DNA of 41,480 bases, taken from the NCBI GenBank assembly GCA_947482825.1, contig CANKMT010000050.1, positions 1-41,480 on the forward strand, written 5' to 3'. Every line of letters begins with the position of its first letter. Position 1 is the first letter of the stretch. This document shows positions 14,607 through 22,140 of the stretch, piece by piece. The position numbers and the translations under genes are program-made. This DNA comes from Betaproteobacteria bacterium (GTDB taxonomy: Bacteria > Pseudomonadota > Gammaproteobacteria > Burkholderiales > SG8-39). The notes beneath the pieces were generated by a model. It searched no databases. It was not told where the DNA came from and saw only the letters and a list, made by a program, of their open reading frames with translations.

Positions 14607-14703
14607 GGTCTTCACCCAACCTTGCAGGGTGCCATCATCAACTCGGAGCGGGCCCGCATGCTCGCGGCCTGCTGAGGCGTGTCTTCGATGGCATCCCAAA
14701 CAC
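14607..14703. repeat. Direct repeat of higA 5' part, copy 2
   Basis: This repeats 13844-13938. On the minus strand it reads VWDAIEDTPQQAASMRARSE as in HigA, but a 2-base insertion shifts the frame after ELMM, so it encodes no functional antitoxin. No toxin sequence remains beside it. Confidence 0.85.
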
Positions 14704-14729
14704 CGACCGCGTTGATATTCCCATTTCCT

Positions 14730-15086
14730 TCATGCGGCGAGGATTCGAAATTCCGTCGCCTTGACCACCGGACGGACAATCCTGTTCTCCCGATGAATGA
14801 CAACCACCCCATAGTTGGCCAGGGTCTTCAGCGTCCTTGAAAGATTGCTTGGCTTGCGCCCGGTAAGTTCCGACAGCGCCGTCAGCGACGCGGGCTTTAC
14901 TTCCCGGATAATGCGCAGCAGCGCGCGATTCTCATCGCTCAGTACCTCCGCCAGGGACCGCATGGACGTGAACCAGATCTTCGGTTCGCCGGCCTTGGGC
15001 TTGTACTCCCCCTTTGCAATCGCCAGCACGCGCGCGCGAATCTTGTCCTGCGTCATGATGCCGATAGAAACAACGTTCTTCGCCAT
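14730..15086 (-). CDS. TumA/HVO_A0114-type winged-helix antitoxin
   Basis: A 118-residue DNA-binding protein. The N-terminal linker MTQDKIRARVLAIAKGEYKP leads to LAEVLSDENRALLRIIREV, then the helix-turn-helix SLTALSELTGRKPSNLSRTL and the wing YGVVVIHRENRIVRPVVKA. This fold is shared with the antitoxin at 4461-4853, though the two are clearly divergent. It follows the TumE gene by 2 bases, with GGAG overlapping the toxin's last codons, so toxin-first order with coupled translation is likely. It presumably binds the palindrome upstream of tumE. Confidence 0.88.
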   Translation of the reverse strand: MAKNVVSIGIMTQDKIRARVLAIAKGEYKPKAGEPKIWFTSMRSLAEVLSDENRALLRIIREVKPASLTALSELTGRKPSNLSRTLKTLANYGVVVIHRENRIVRPVVKATEFRILAA

Positions 15087-15088
15087 GT

Positions 15089-15454
15089 TTATTTCTCCAA
15101 TAGAGTCTTGCGCACGCGATCGAGTTCCGCAAAAAAATCGACCAACAACTGGTGAGCGTCCTTGAAACTGTAGGGCACTCCCTCATCCGAGGCGTGCCGG
15201 TGGCGGTGATCGTAAGGGAGCCTCCGCCCGACGTAACGGAACCCCTTCGGGATTCTGGGAGCGTGCGCGTTGTCGAATCCCATGAGCCGAGTCCCGTACT
15301 GGTCATGCAAGGTAAGCGAATAGCGCAACCCATGAGGCATCTCCTTCGTCACATCTACGCTCCACGCTCGAATCTCCACCCAATTGCCGTTGCCCTGGTC
15401 AAGGATTTCCCCGTGCAAATCGAGAAGCGTAGTCAATCCCGAATCGGTCGCCAT
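15089..15454 (-). CDS. TumE (DUF6516) toxin
   Basis: A 121-residue protein matching the TumE/DUF6516 toxin family: WVEIRAWSVDVTKEMPHGLR, then YSLTLHDQYGTRLMGFDNAH, then the histidine-rich YDHRHRHASDEGVPYSF and a C-terminal helix LLVDFFAELDRVRKTLLEK. The FDNAHAP and DHRHRH motifs are the most conserved points and may form the active site. It appears full length, so with the antitoxin at 14730-15086 it is the only intact TumE pair in the window. The mechanism of the family is not known to me in detail. Confidence 0.85.
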   Translation of the reverse strand: MATDSGLTTLLDLHGEILDQGNGNWVEIRAWSVDVTKEMPHGLRYSLTLHDQYGTRLMGFDNAHAPRIPKGFRYVGRRLPYDHRHRHASDEGVPYSFKDAHQLLVDFFAELDRVRKTLLEK

Positions 15455-15464
15455 GCGGCTAGTG

Positions 15465-15479
15465 TATCATCCGATGATA
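15465..15479. promoter_or_regulatory. Palindromic operator upstream of tumE
   Basis: A perfect inverted repeat TATCAT-CCG-ATGATA lies 11 bases upstream of the tumE start, where the promoter -10 region is expected. It is AT-rich in GC-rich surroundings. Its place suggests autorepression by the TumA-like antitoxin. Confidence 0.6.
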
Positions 15480-15560
15480 AGTTTCATACCTTCCCGGCGC
15501 ACAGTGGCTGACGTTGCCGGGTAAGCACATCGACGTTGCCTGGGCACGTTACCCGCGGAC

Positions 15561-16943
15561 TTATCCGGCGCGGGCATCCGATGGACCATCCAGCAGCCAG
15601 TCCATCGCCTGTACTACCGCAATATCCTTCATGACCGGTACGCGCACCGGTTGCTCCAGCGTGACCAGCAGACACCGGGCCTTGGGAAATTCAAGCCTGG
15701 CTTCCTGCAGGGCACGCACCTCACGCTCGAGCGTGGCGGCATCATGGAGGTCGGCACAAACCTGAATCAAGGTTTGGCTGCGATCGTGATGGGTTGCCAA
15801 GAAATCGACTTCGTACCCCGATGCGGTGCGCACATAGGCCACCTGCGCGCCGCGCCGCAGGCATTCGTGCAGGACGATGGTTTCGAGTGCATGGCCGGTG
15901 TTGGGTTTGCCATCGGCATCGAACAAGGCCATCAAGCCGGTGTCCACCGGATAAATCTTGCGGGCGTTGACCTGGCGGCGGCGCACCGATTCGGTGGCGA
16001 TGCAAACGTTGGTGACCAGGAATGTGTCTTCAAGATGCGCCAGATACTCATGCAGGCGTTCCTTGCCGACCGCCACGCCGCGTGATTTGAGGTCGTTGAA
16101 AAATTTATTGATGCTGAAGCTGCCCGCGGTATTGCCGAGCAATTGCTGCACCAGCCAGCGCAGCACTTGAGGCTGACTGACATTGTGGCGCTCGACCACA
16201 TCGCGCAACAGCACCACATCGACATAGGTTCTCAGCAACTCGTTACGCTCGCGCGAGCGAGCCGCACCGGACAAGCCCTGCAATTCGGGAAAGCCGCCGT
16301 AGGTCATGTAGCGCTGCAGCCATTGATGCAATCCCGAGCGCTCCGCCTTGGTCAGCCGCTGGGTGGGTTTGGCGGGCAGCGCCCCGTGGTGGCGCAGCAT
16401 TTCGCGGAAGCTGAACGGCGTGACAACCGCCTCCATGGCACGGCCGCGCATGCTGGAGGCGATTTCGCGGGAAAGCAATTTGGCCGACGATCCCGACACA
16501 AACAGCTCGATGGTTTCCGAATCCAGAATGCGCCGTGCAAACGTTTCCCAGCCCGCGACGAGCTGAATTTCATCGAGCAAAAACGTGGTCTTTTCGCTGT
16601 CGCGGCGCGCTGGGTAAAGCTTGTAATACTCTTCGATCACCAGCTGCAGATCGAGCGCTGTCATGCCCGCCAGCCGCTCGTCCTCGAAGCTGAAATAGAC
16701 CAGCGCTTCGCGCGGGGTGCCGAGCTTCAGGCGCTCGCCGACGATGCGCCACAGCAGAGAGGTTTTACCGGCACGGCGCATGCCGATGACGGCAATGGCC
16801 TTGTTGGTGACAGCTGGCAGCCACACTTCCCGCGCCGTGAGGATGGGCACGGGCGCTGCGAGGCTGTCGACGATCTTTTGCCGAATTGCGTTGCGGTAGC
16901 TGTCTTGAGGGCCAGCGGCCATATTGGCTTGGTTAAAGTACAA
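15561..16943 (-). CDS. AAA ATPase with DUF4143 domain
   Basis: A 460-residue ATP-binding protein. The Walker A motif is GMRRAGKTS (residues 54-62) and the Walker B is FLLDEIQ (121-127), followed by the sensor-like ELFVSGSSAKLLSREI. Then come the winged-helix section (PQVLRWLVQQLLGNTAGSF) and the DUF4143 part with LETIVLHECLRRGAQVAY and the nuclease-like SGYEVDFLATH. Proteins of this class are common in genomic islands of archaea and bacteria, and their function is unsettled. A shorter start at 16922 (MAAGPQD) is possible. Copies of GTACAA at its promoter suggest specific control. Nothing nearby is clearly its partner. Confidence 0.88.
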   Translation of the reverse strand: MYFNQANMAAGPQDSYRNAIRQKIVDSLAAPVPILTAREVWLPAVTNKAIAVIGMRRAGKTSLLWRIVGERLKLGTPREALVYFSFEDERLAGMTALDLQLVIEEYYKLYPARRDSEKTTFLLDEIQLVAGWETFARRILDSETIELFVSGSSAKLLSREIASSMRGRAMEAVVTPFSFREMLRHHGALPAKPTQRLTKAERSGLHQWLQRYMTYGGFPELQGLSGAARSRERNELLRTYVDVVLLRDVVERHNVSQPQVLRWLVQQLLGNTAGSFSINKFFNDLKSRGVAVGKERLHEYLAHLEDTFLVTNVCIATESVRRRQVNARKIYPVDTGLMALFDADGKPNTGHALETIVLHECLRRGAQVAYVRTASGYEVDFLATHHDRSQTLIQVCADLHDAATLEREVRALQEARLEFPKARCLLVTLEQPVRVPVMKDIAVVQAMDWLLDGPSDARAG

Positions 16944-16976
16944 ATAGTTAAGTTATTGTACTCCTTAAAAGTACAA
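16938..16976. promoter_or_regulatory. Repeated GTACAA boxes in the AAA ATPase promoter
   Basis: GTACAA (16938-16943) and its inverse TTGTAC (16956-16961) are spaced by 12 AT-rich bases, and a third GTACAA follows at 16971-16976. The set overlaps the ATPase start region and its presumed promoter, as a repressor site would. The regulator is not identified. The palindrome could also be an RNA hairpin. Confidence 0.5.
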
Positions 16977-17102
16977 CTTTTCAAGCGATTGCTGTGACCT
17001 TGCGTGCGCCAAATGAATTCAAGCGACGGCATCGCCTGGTCCCCAGTCAACAGGGCGTTGGCATCGACAATGATGAGCACCGATATCGGCACGAAGTTCG
17101 CA

Positions 17103-17219
17103 TTCGAACGAGAAAATCTCCCCCGAGCCTGCGTTCTGGCAATGCAGGGCACCCATAAGCGCGGGCTCTCCTTGGGGCTGGAGGTCTACGCAGACCTGCA
17201 CAGTATCCAGGCCAGCCAT
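17103..17219 (-). pseudogene. HipA N-terminal stub
   Basis: Directly behind the XRE gene (TAATG overlap) the frame begins MAGLDTVQVCVDLQPQGEPA, then LMGALHCQNAGSGEIFSFE, matching the first ~39 residues of HipA kinases (VxVDLxGxPxLVGxL...SFEY). After that the sequence diverges and stops at 17019. The remaining ~400 residues, including the whole kinase core, are absent. A new frame starting with VLIIVDANALLTGDQ, which looks like a PIN-domain N-terminus, follows in another phase but is also cut short. This is a decayed hipBA locus. Confidence 0.68.
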
Positions 17220-17569
17220 TAGCGGATCCCGGGTTCTCCGTCCTGCGGCAGGGCGGCTGAGCGCTTGGGGGAACGCCGCTTGGTGGTGAGCAGGGCGTCC
17301 TGGAGCTTTCGCCCCAGCTCATCGTCTGCCGCCAGGAACTCCAGGCCCTGCTCGAGGCGCAATACCTGCAACACGCGGGCGTAGATGCCGAGCGCGACCG
17401 CCGGGTCGCCCTGTTCGGCCCTGTACAGCGTCTTGCGGGAGATTCCCGCGCGCTGGGAGACGGTCTCCGCCGAGTACCTTCGGCGTAGCCGGGCAAGTTT
17501 GAGATTGTTCCCTACCTGCTCAAGAAGGCGGGAAATTCGCGGGAGGAGGGATGGGGAGGTGCGGGACAT
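17219..17569 (-). CDS. XRE-family antitoxin (HipB-type)
   Basis: A 116-residue helix-turn-helix protein: VGNNLKLARLRRRYSAETVS then QRAGISRKTLYRAEQGDPAV is a clear Cro/C1-type domain, followed by LGIYARVLQVLRLEQGLEFL and a basic C-terminal tail rich in K and R. This arrangement is typical of the antitoxins encoded just before HipA-like kinases, and a HipA stub does begin at its stop codon. With the toxin deleted it survives as an orphan regulator. Its AT-rich upstream region holds ATATT-AAACTA-AATAT (about 17578-17593), a possible operator. Confidence 0.85.
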   Translation of the reverse strand: MSRTSPSLLPRISRLLEQVGNNLKLARLRRRYSAETVSQRAGISRKTLYRAEQGDPAVALGIYARVLQVLRLEQGLEFLAADDELGRKLQDALLTTKRRSPKRSAALPQDGEPGIR

Positions 17570-17735
17570 AATGGGTCATATATTAAACTAAATATTACAT
17601 TTTTGGGGAATATATGATTATCAAAACATCACTCTGGGCTGGCAGGCTAAACCTGCCCGTCATGAGTTACATGAACGAGGCCGCGGACGAAGCGTCAGGC
17701 GGGCGCCGGTTCATACAATCAGCGCAGGAACCGAA

Positions 17736-17888
17736 TCACCGGTTCGACGGCCGGCCGGTCAACAGGGCCGCAAAACGACGCGCCGAAATGAGCTTTGTAT
17801 GGCCCGCTTTTTTTACAGTCAGCAGCGGATTGTCGATGCTCGTCACCAGTTGAAAGCGTCGCTCGCGCCGTGCGTCGAGAATCTTCGC
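17736..17888 (-). pseudogene. PIN-domain toxin, C-terminal remnant
   Basis: The minus-strand frame reads AKILDARRERRFQLVTSIDN, then PLLTVKKAGHTKLISARRFA, then ALLTGRPSNR and a TGA. This matches the C-terminal ~50 residues of PIN-domain (VapC-like) proteins, with an LVTxxDNPLL strand followed by a short helix. The active-site N-terminal two thirds are missing, and the sequence joins directly to the remnant of an RHH antitoxin. A deletion has fused the two ends of a former RHH/PIN operon. Confidence 0.6.
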
Positions 17889-17917
17889 CGGCGGTCCGCT
17901 AACCGCCTGCAACCCGC

Positions 17918-18007
17918 TTTGCGATCGCCGGCGCGGCCGAGGTGCGCGCGCAATGCGTCGTCCGTTTCCTTCGAGACCTTCAGCGACCAGCGTACTGGGC
18001 TTTCCAT
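17918..18007 (-). pseudogene. Ribbon-helix-helix antitoxin, N-terminal remnant
   Basis: From an ATG at 18007 with AAGGA upstream, the frame reads MESPVRWSLKVSKETDDALR, then AHLGRAGDRKA. This is the usual beginning of RHH antitoxins of the VRWNLxVSxETD type. The match ends after ~30 residues and the frame runs out over unrelated residues. Together with the PIN tail downstream it marks a deleted TA pair. Confidence 0.6.
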
Positions 18008-18023
18008 GGACGGTTCCTTTCAG

Positions 18024-18127
18024 TCTTCGCGATCATGTTCGGCTCGATCTGCACTTTCCAGCGCGCGTAGATGCGCCGCGTGGCGATCTGCCACTCCTTC
18101 ATCCCGGCCGGCGTGGGCACGTGCACG
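18024..18127. repeat. Displaced copy of the dctP 3' end
   Basis: This copy has 101 of 104 bases identical to 18973-19076, the part of dctP encoding VHVPTPAGMKEWQIATRRIY and the residues after it. It lies on the other side of the Phd/VapC pair, in the same orientation. It looks like a duplication created when DNA was inserted near the 3' end of dctP, or a leftover from an unequal exchange. Confidence 0.9.
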
Positions 18128-18201
18128 ATGCGCAGCGCGAATGACGCGGCCGTATTTCTTCGGGGCTGCGGCATTGGCGAGGATGGACATCCGGTCGCGA
18201 G

Positions 18202-18219
18202 TGGACTAAACTTAGTCCA
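18202..18219. promoter_or_regulatory. Palindromic operator of the Phd/VapC module
   Basis: TGGACTAA-AC-TTAGTCCA is a perfect palindrome with 8-base arms ending two bases before the antitoxin ATG. Phd/YefM-family antitoxins bind such sites to repress their own operon. Lying this close to the start codon, it also overlaps the place where a ribosome site would be. Confidence 0.75.
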
Positions 18220-18221
18220 TC

Positions 18222-18464
18222 ATGGAAAAATTCAACGTTCACGAAGCCAAGACACAGCTTTCGCGTCTGCTCGACCGCGCTCAGGAGGGCGAGGAGTTCG
18301 TGATTGCGAAAGCTGGCAAGCCCGTCGCCCGCCTCGGGCCGCTCGCGCGTCAGGTAAAGAAGCGCAGGCTGGGTCTGCTCGACGGCAAGCTGACGATACC
18401 GGACGACTTCAATGACCCGCTGCCAGACGGGGGGATCGAGGCGTTCGAAGGCAAGCCGCGGTGA
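18222..18464 (+). CDS. Phd/YefM-family antitoxin
   Basis: An 80-residue antitoxin with the classic Phd start MEKFNVHEAKTQLSRLLDRA, then QEGEEFVIAKAGKPVARLGP. The N-terminal half forms the DNA-binding dimer. The C-terminal half (LLDGKLTIPDDFNDPLPDGG) is the toxin-neutralising tail seen in antitoxins paired with PIN toxins, where the D-D-F-D/N-x-P-L-P motif inserts into the active site. It overlaps the toxin gene by four bases (GTGA). Together with the perfect operator upstream, the module looks fully functional, unlike most TA loci around it. Confidence 0.93.
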   Translation: MEKFNVHEAKTQLSRLLDRAQEGEEFVIAKAGKPVARLGPLARQVKKRRLGLLDGKLTIPDDFNDPLPDGGIEAFEGKPR

Positions 18465-18847
18465 GAGTCCTGCTGGATACGCACCTGCTGCTCTGGGCAG
18501 TAGGAAGTTCGCGCCGACTGTCGAGGGCGGCGCGCGCGCTCATTCTCGATATGGAAAACGAGGTGTTCTACAGCGCCGCGAGCGTGTGGGAAGTCGCCAT
18601 CAAGAGCGCGCTGAGGCGCAAGGACTTCAATGCCGACCCGGCCATGCTTGTGCGCGCCTTCGCGCAAAGCGGATTTTCTGAATTGCCGGTAACCGCGGCG
18701 CATGCGGTTCGCGTCGCCGGGTTGCCGGCGATACATCGCGACCCATTCGACCGCCTGCTGGTGGCGCAGTCGCTCGCCGAGCCGATGACGTTTCTGACCA
18801 ATGACGCGACGCTGGCGCCCTACAGCCCGTTGGTGCAACTGGTTTAG
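18461..18847 (+). CDS. vapC: VapC-type PIN-domain ribonuclease toxin
   Basis: A 128-residue PIN nuclease starting with GTG at 18461. The conserved acidic residues are all present: D6 in LLDTHLLLWAV, E44 in SVWEVAIKSAL, D94/D97 in HRDPFDRLLVAQS and D115 in FLTNDATL. They should bind Mg2+ or Mn2+ for RNA cleavage; VapC toxins usually cut initiator tRNA or rRNA. The HRDPFDRLLVAQ and TNDxxL motifs place it in the subgroup that pairs with Phd-like antitoxins. It appears complete and coupled to the antitoxin by the GTGA overlap. Confidence 0.93.
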   Translation: MRVLLDTHLLLWAVGSSRRLSRAARALILDMENEVFYSAASVWEVAIKSALRRKDFNADPAMLVRAFAQSGFSELPVTAAHAVRVAGLPAIHRDPFDRLLVAQSLAEPMTFLTNDATLAPYSPLVQLV

Positions 18848-18937
18848 CGTGACGCCCATGTCACTTTTGACCGGATTCGGGAGCCATCCCGGACTAGAGC
18901 TCGCGGTAAGCAATTCCGTGATCCCCTATTCACGCTA

Positions 18938-19959
18938 TCACCCCTTCCGCGTCCCCTCCACCACCTGCTCGATCTTCGCGATCAGGCTCGGCTCGATCTG
19001 CACTTTCCAGCGCGCGTAGATCCGCCGCGTGGCGATCTGCCACTCCTTCATCCCGGCCGGCGTGGGCACGTGCACGTTGACGCCGAGCGCACGGACGCGC
19101 TCCACGTCCTCGGCAAAGAGCTTCCTCACCAGCGCGATCTGCTGCTTCGCGGCGTCCTGAGCGCAGTCCCGCACGATCTTCTGGTCCTGCGCATTCCAGC
19201 TCTGCCAGACGGGATTCGCAATCGCGAAGAGCAGGATGTCGTTCGAGTAGTTCCACTTGGTGACGAACTTTTGCCCGAGCGTGTGGATCTTTGCGGCGAG
19301 GAACACCTCCAGCGGGTTCTCCTGCGCGTCCACCGCACCCGAAGCCAACGCAGGCTGGGCATCGGCCCAACTCATGAAGGTGGGGTTGGCGCCCATGCCG
19401 TTCATGATCTCGCCGTACATCGGGCTGCCGACCACGCGGATCTTGATGCCCTTGAGGTCCTCGGGCTTGAGGATCGGCCGCTTGGAATTGCTGATCTGCC
19501 GAAAACCGGTCTCGCCGACGGCGAGCGGCTCGGCGCCGGCCTTGCGCACCAGGTCGAAATACTCGTCCATCACCGCCTTGGAATTGAGGACCGCATCGAG
19601 CGCCTTGTGGTCCGGCGTGATGAAAGGCAGCGTGAACACGCCCAGTTGCCGCACGGTGCCCGACCAGTTGATCGGCGCACCGCAGAGAACGTCGATGATG
19701 CCTTGGCGCATGGCGGAAAACTCCCGCGTCTGATCGCCCTGCACCAGCGAAGACCCCGGGTACTGCTTGATGTTGATGCGGCCGTTCGTGCGCTCTCTTA
19801 CGAGGTTGGCGAAGATCTCGCCGCCCTTGCCCCAGGCGAACGCGGGGGGACCACGGTCGACATTTTGTACTCGGCCTTGTACTGCTGCGCGCGCAGGATG
19901 GTTGGAAACCCGAGCACGGCGGTAGCCGCCGCGCCCTTGAGCAGTTCGCGTCTTTTCAT
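18938..19959 (-). pseudogene. dctP: TRAP transporter substrate-binding protein DctP, frameshifted
   Basis: The ATG at 19959 (GAGGAG upstream) starts MKRRELLKGAAATAVLGFPT, a Tat-like RR signal peptide, and the frame reads YKAEYKMSTVV before breaking. Downstream in another phase the protein continues: FAWGKGGEIFANLVRERTNG, then INIKQYPGSSLVQGDQTREF and the rest of the domain to VEGTRKG. The break falls in a run of six C (forward 19844-19849, as G); one extra base would restore a 340-residue protein. This is either a genuine frameshift or a homopolymer sequencing error. DctP binds a carboxylate in the periplasm for DctQM. RPILKPEDLKGIKIRVVGSP and WADAQPALASGAVDAQENPL are typical DctP motifs. Its 3' end is duplicated beyond the Phd/VapC module. 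Confidence 0.88.
18973..19076. repeat. dctP 3' end, original copy of the 104-bp duplication
   Basis: This is the partner of 18024-18127 (3 mismatches, offset 949 bases). Here it is in its natural context inside dctP. The DNA between the copies is the Phd/VapC module and its operator. Confidence 0.9.
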
Positions 19960-19977
19960 CGTCTTCTCCTCAGTGAA

Positions 19978-20943
19978 TCAATCAGCCTTCACACCGGCGG
20001 CGCGCACGACCTTGCCCCAGCGCTCCTGTTCCTTCTTGATGTAGGCAGCGTATTCTGACGGCGTCGATCCGACGCCCTCCGCATCGTCGGCCGAGAACCG
20101 CTCCTGCACGCCCGGGCTCCTTGCCGCCTTCGCCGCCTCGGCGGCCAGCCGCCGCAGGATCGGCTCGGGAAGCTTCGCCGGCGCGTTAATGCCGTACCAC
20201 TGCGAAGTCTCGAACCCGGGATAGCCCTGCTCGGCCACCGTGCCCACATCCGGCAGCGTGTGCAGCCGCTTGGGGGTGCCGACCGCGATCACGCGAAGCT
20301 TGCCGGATTTCACGTGCGGCATCAGCGGCGGCGTGCCGGCGGAGGCCGCCTGGGTGCGCCCGGCCACGAGGTCGATGACGTTCGGGCCGGTACCCTTGTA
20401 GGGCACGTGCTGGATGTCGATGCCGGTGACCTGCTTGAGGTATTCCATCGCCAGGTGCCCGGCCGAGCCGTTGCCGGCGCTGCCGTAATAGAGCTTGCCC
20501 GGGTCCTTCTTCGCAAGCGCGACGAACTCGCGCAGGTTCTTCGCCGGCACGCTCTCGTGCACCACGAAAATCGCAGGCACGATCGCGAGCAGCGAGACCG
20601 GCGTGAAGTCCTTGTCCACGTCGTAGGGCAGCTTGGCATACATGAACGGGTTCATCGCGAGCGACCCGACGTGCCCGATGATCAGCGTGTAGCCATCCGG
20701 GTCGGCCCGTGCGACCTCGAGCATCGCGACGTTCCCGCCGCCGCCGGGCTTGTTGTCGACGATGATCGACTGGCCGAGGCCCTTCTCCATCTCGGCGGCC
20801 ACCGCGCGCGCCACGATGGACGAGCTGCCGCCGGGCGCGAACGGCACGACCAGGCGAATCGGTTTGGTCGGGAAGTTCTGCGCATTTGCAACGCAAGCGG
20901 AACCGGCCAGCAAGACGGCCGATAGCAACGATATTTTTTTCAT
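19978..20943 (-). CDS. Bug/TctC-family periplasmic substrate-binding protein
   Basis: A 321-residue receptor. Signal peptide MKKISLLSAVLLAGSACVANA is followed by QNFPTKPIRLVVPFAPGGSS. Also visible are IVDNKPGGGGNVAMLEVAR, DPDGYTLIIGHVGS, IDIQHVPYKGTGPNVIDLVA and GFETSQWYGINAPAKLPEP. AGGAGG lies upstream of the ATG at 20943. It sits between dctM and dctP, which is unusual because Bug proteins serve a different transporter class (TctAB) or act as sensors. It is intact while all three TRAP genes are damaged. Confidence 0.93.
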   Translation of the reverse strand: MKKISLLSAVLLAGSACVANAQNFPTKPIRLVVPFAPGGSSSIVARAVAAEMEKGLGQSIIVDNKPGGGGNVAMLEVARADPDGYTLIIGHVGSLAMNPFMYAKLPYDVDKDFTPVSLLAIVPAIFVVHESVPAKNLREFVALAKKDPGKLYYGSAGNGSAGHLAMEYLKQVTGIDIQHVPYKGTGPNVIDLVAGRTQAASAGTPPLMPHVKSGKLRVIAVGTPKRLHTLPDVGTVAEQGYPGFETSQWYGINAPAKLPEPILRRLAAEAAKAARSPGVQERFSADDAEGVGSTPSEYAAYIKKEQERWGKVVRAAGVKAD

Positions 20944-20968
20944 GCTTCCTCCTGGCGCCGATATTAGC

Positions 20969-22102
20969 CTAGTACCCAAGCGACCGCGGCAGCCAGAGCG
21001 CGAGTTCCGGGAACACGATCACAAGGAACGTCACCGCAAGGAAGCTTGCGACCAGCCAGCCGATCCAGGGAAGCGTCGATTCCATGGGGACATGCGCGAC
21101 CCGGCAGGCGACCATAAGATTCACCGCCATCGGAGGCTTAAACTGGCCGACCGCGATCAGCATCGTCAGGATCACGCCGAACCAGACCGGATCCCAACTG
21201 AACGCCTTGGCCACCGGCGCGAGCAGCGGCAGGAATATCAGGAAGATCGACACGCCGTCGAGGAACATCCCGACGATCACCAGCACCCCCGACACCAGCA
21301 CGATGGCGCCGAAGCTGCCAAGGCCGCTGCCGGCGATGAACGCGGCGATCGGGTCTGCGATGCCGAGCGTATTCACCGAATACGCGAAGATTCCGGCCAG
21401 GCCGAGGATCAGCACCGGCGCCGCGAGCCCCCAGACCGCTTCCTTCAGGCTGTGCCAGAACGGCGGGCGAGGCAGCGCTGATTCCCCACCGCCGAATCCG
21501 TGCTTTCTCGAAAGCCAAACGGCCGGCACGATCAGCGCAAGCCCAGCAAGCACGCCGGGGATCATGCCTGCGGCGAACAGAGCCGGCACCGAGGCGCCCG
21601 GCACCATCACGCTGTAGACGATGAAGGCGATCGACGGCGGAATCAGGATATCGGTCGCCGCCGCCGCGCCGATCACGCTCGCGCTGAAAGGGGCCGGGTA
21701 GCCGGCCTTGACCATCGCCGCAATCATCACGCCGCCGACTGCCGCGGCATTCGCCGGGCCGGAGCCCGAGATGCCGCCGAGCACCATGGCCACGCTGATC
21801 GCCACCACCGGCAGCATGCCGGAGCCGCGCCCGACCACCGCGATCGCAAACGTCATCATGCGCTGCGCTACGCCCGAGCGGTCGAAGATCGCGCCGACCA
21901 GCACGAACATCGGCAGCGCGAGCAGCGGGTACTTGGCAATGCTCGCGTAGAAGTTCTGCGGCACCGCGAAGAGTCCCCAGAGTTGCGCTTCGGTGTTGGC
22001 CACCGCTATTGCGATCGCCCCTCCGATGCCGAGCGCAACGCCGATCGGCACGCCGGCCAGCAGCAGCACGATGAACACGCTGAACAGCAGGACGCCTGTC
22101 AT
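20969..22102 (-). CDS. dctM: TRAP transporter large permease DctM, with internal deletion
   Basis: A polytopic inner-membrane protein of 377 residues; the family is usually ~425. The N-terminal part is normal (GVPIGVALGIGGAIAIAVA, LPMFVLVGAIFDRSGVAQRM, ISGSGPANAAAVGGVMI, GAAAATDILIPPSIAFIVYS). At about residue 234, APVLILG jumps straight to LAGIFAYSVNTLGIADPIAA. The region in between, which in relatives contains the G-x-F-T-P-T-E-A-A motif and about two membrane segments, is missing without a frameshift. The C-terminus (IVGMFLDGVSIFLIFLPLLA) is normal. The protein is probably inactive or misfolded. The start at 22102 overlaps by 4 bases the TGA that would end an extended dctQ. Confidence 0.87.
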   Translation of the reverse strand: MTGVLLFSVFIVLLLAGVPIGVALGIGGAIAIAVANTEAQLWGLFAVPQNFYASIAKYPLLALPMFVLVGAIFDRSGVAQRMMTFAIAVVGRGSGMLPVVAISVAMVLGGISGSGPANAAAVGGVMIAAMVKAGYPAPFSASVIGAAAATDILIPPSIAFIVYSVMVPGASVPALFAAGMIPGVLAGLALIVPAVWLSRKHGFGGGESALPRPPFWHSLKEAVWGLAAPVLILGLAGIFAYSVNTLGIADPIAAFIAGSGLGSFGAIVLVSGVLVIVGMFLDGVSIFLIFLPLLAPVAKAFSWDPVWFGVILTMLIAVGQFKPPMAVNLMVACRVAHVPMESTLPWIGWLVASFLAVTFLVIVFPELALWLPRSLGY

Positions 22103-22140
22103 CGCGCTTTTCTCAGGCGTTCGTACACCTGCGCGGAGCG

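Noticed and set aside
16990-17102. A PIN-domain start (VLIIVDANALL) behind the HipA stub
   Set aside because: Only the first strand resembles a PIN domain; the frame continues with unrelated residues, so it is too short to call as a separate gene.
17614-17853. A plus-strand ORF of 79 codons with GGGGAA upstream, divergent from the XRE gene
   Set aside because: No recognisable domain, and its second half lies opposite the PIN-domain remnant, which has clear family resemblance.
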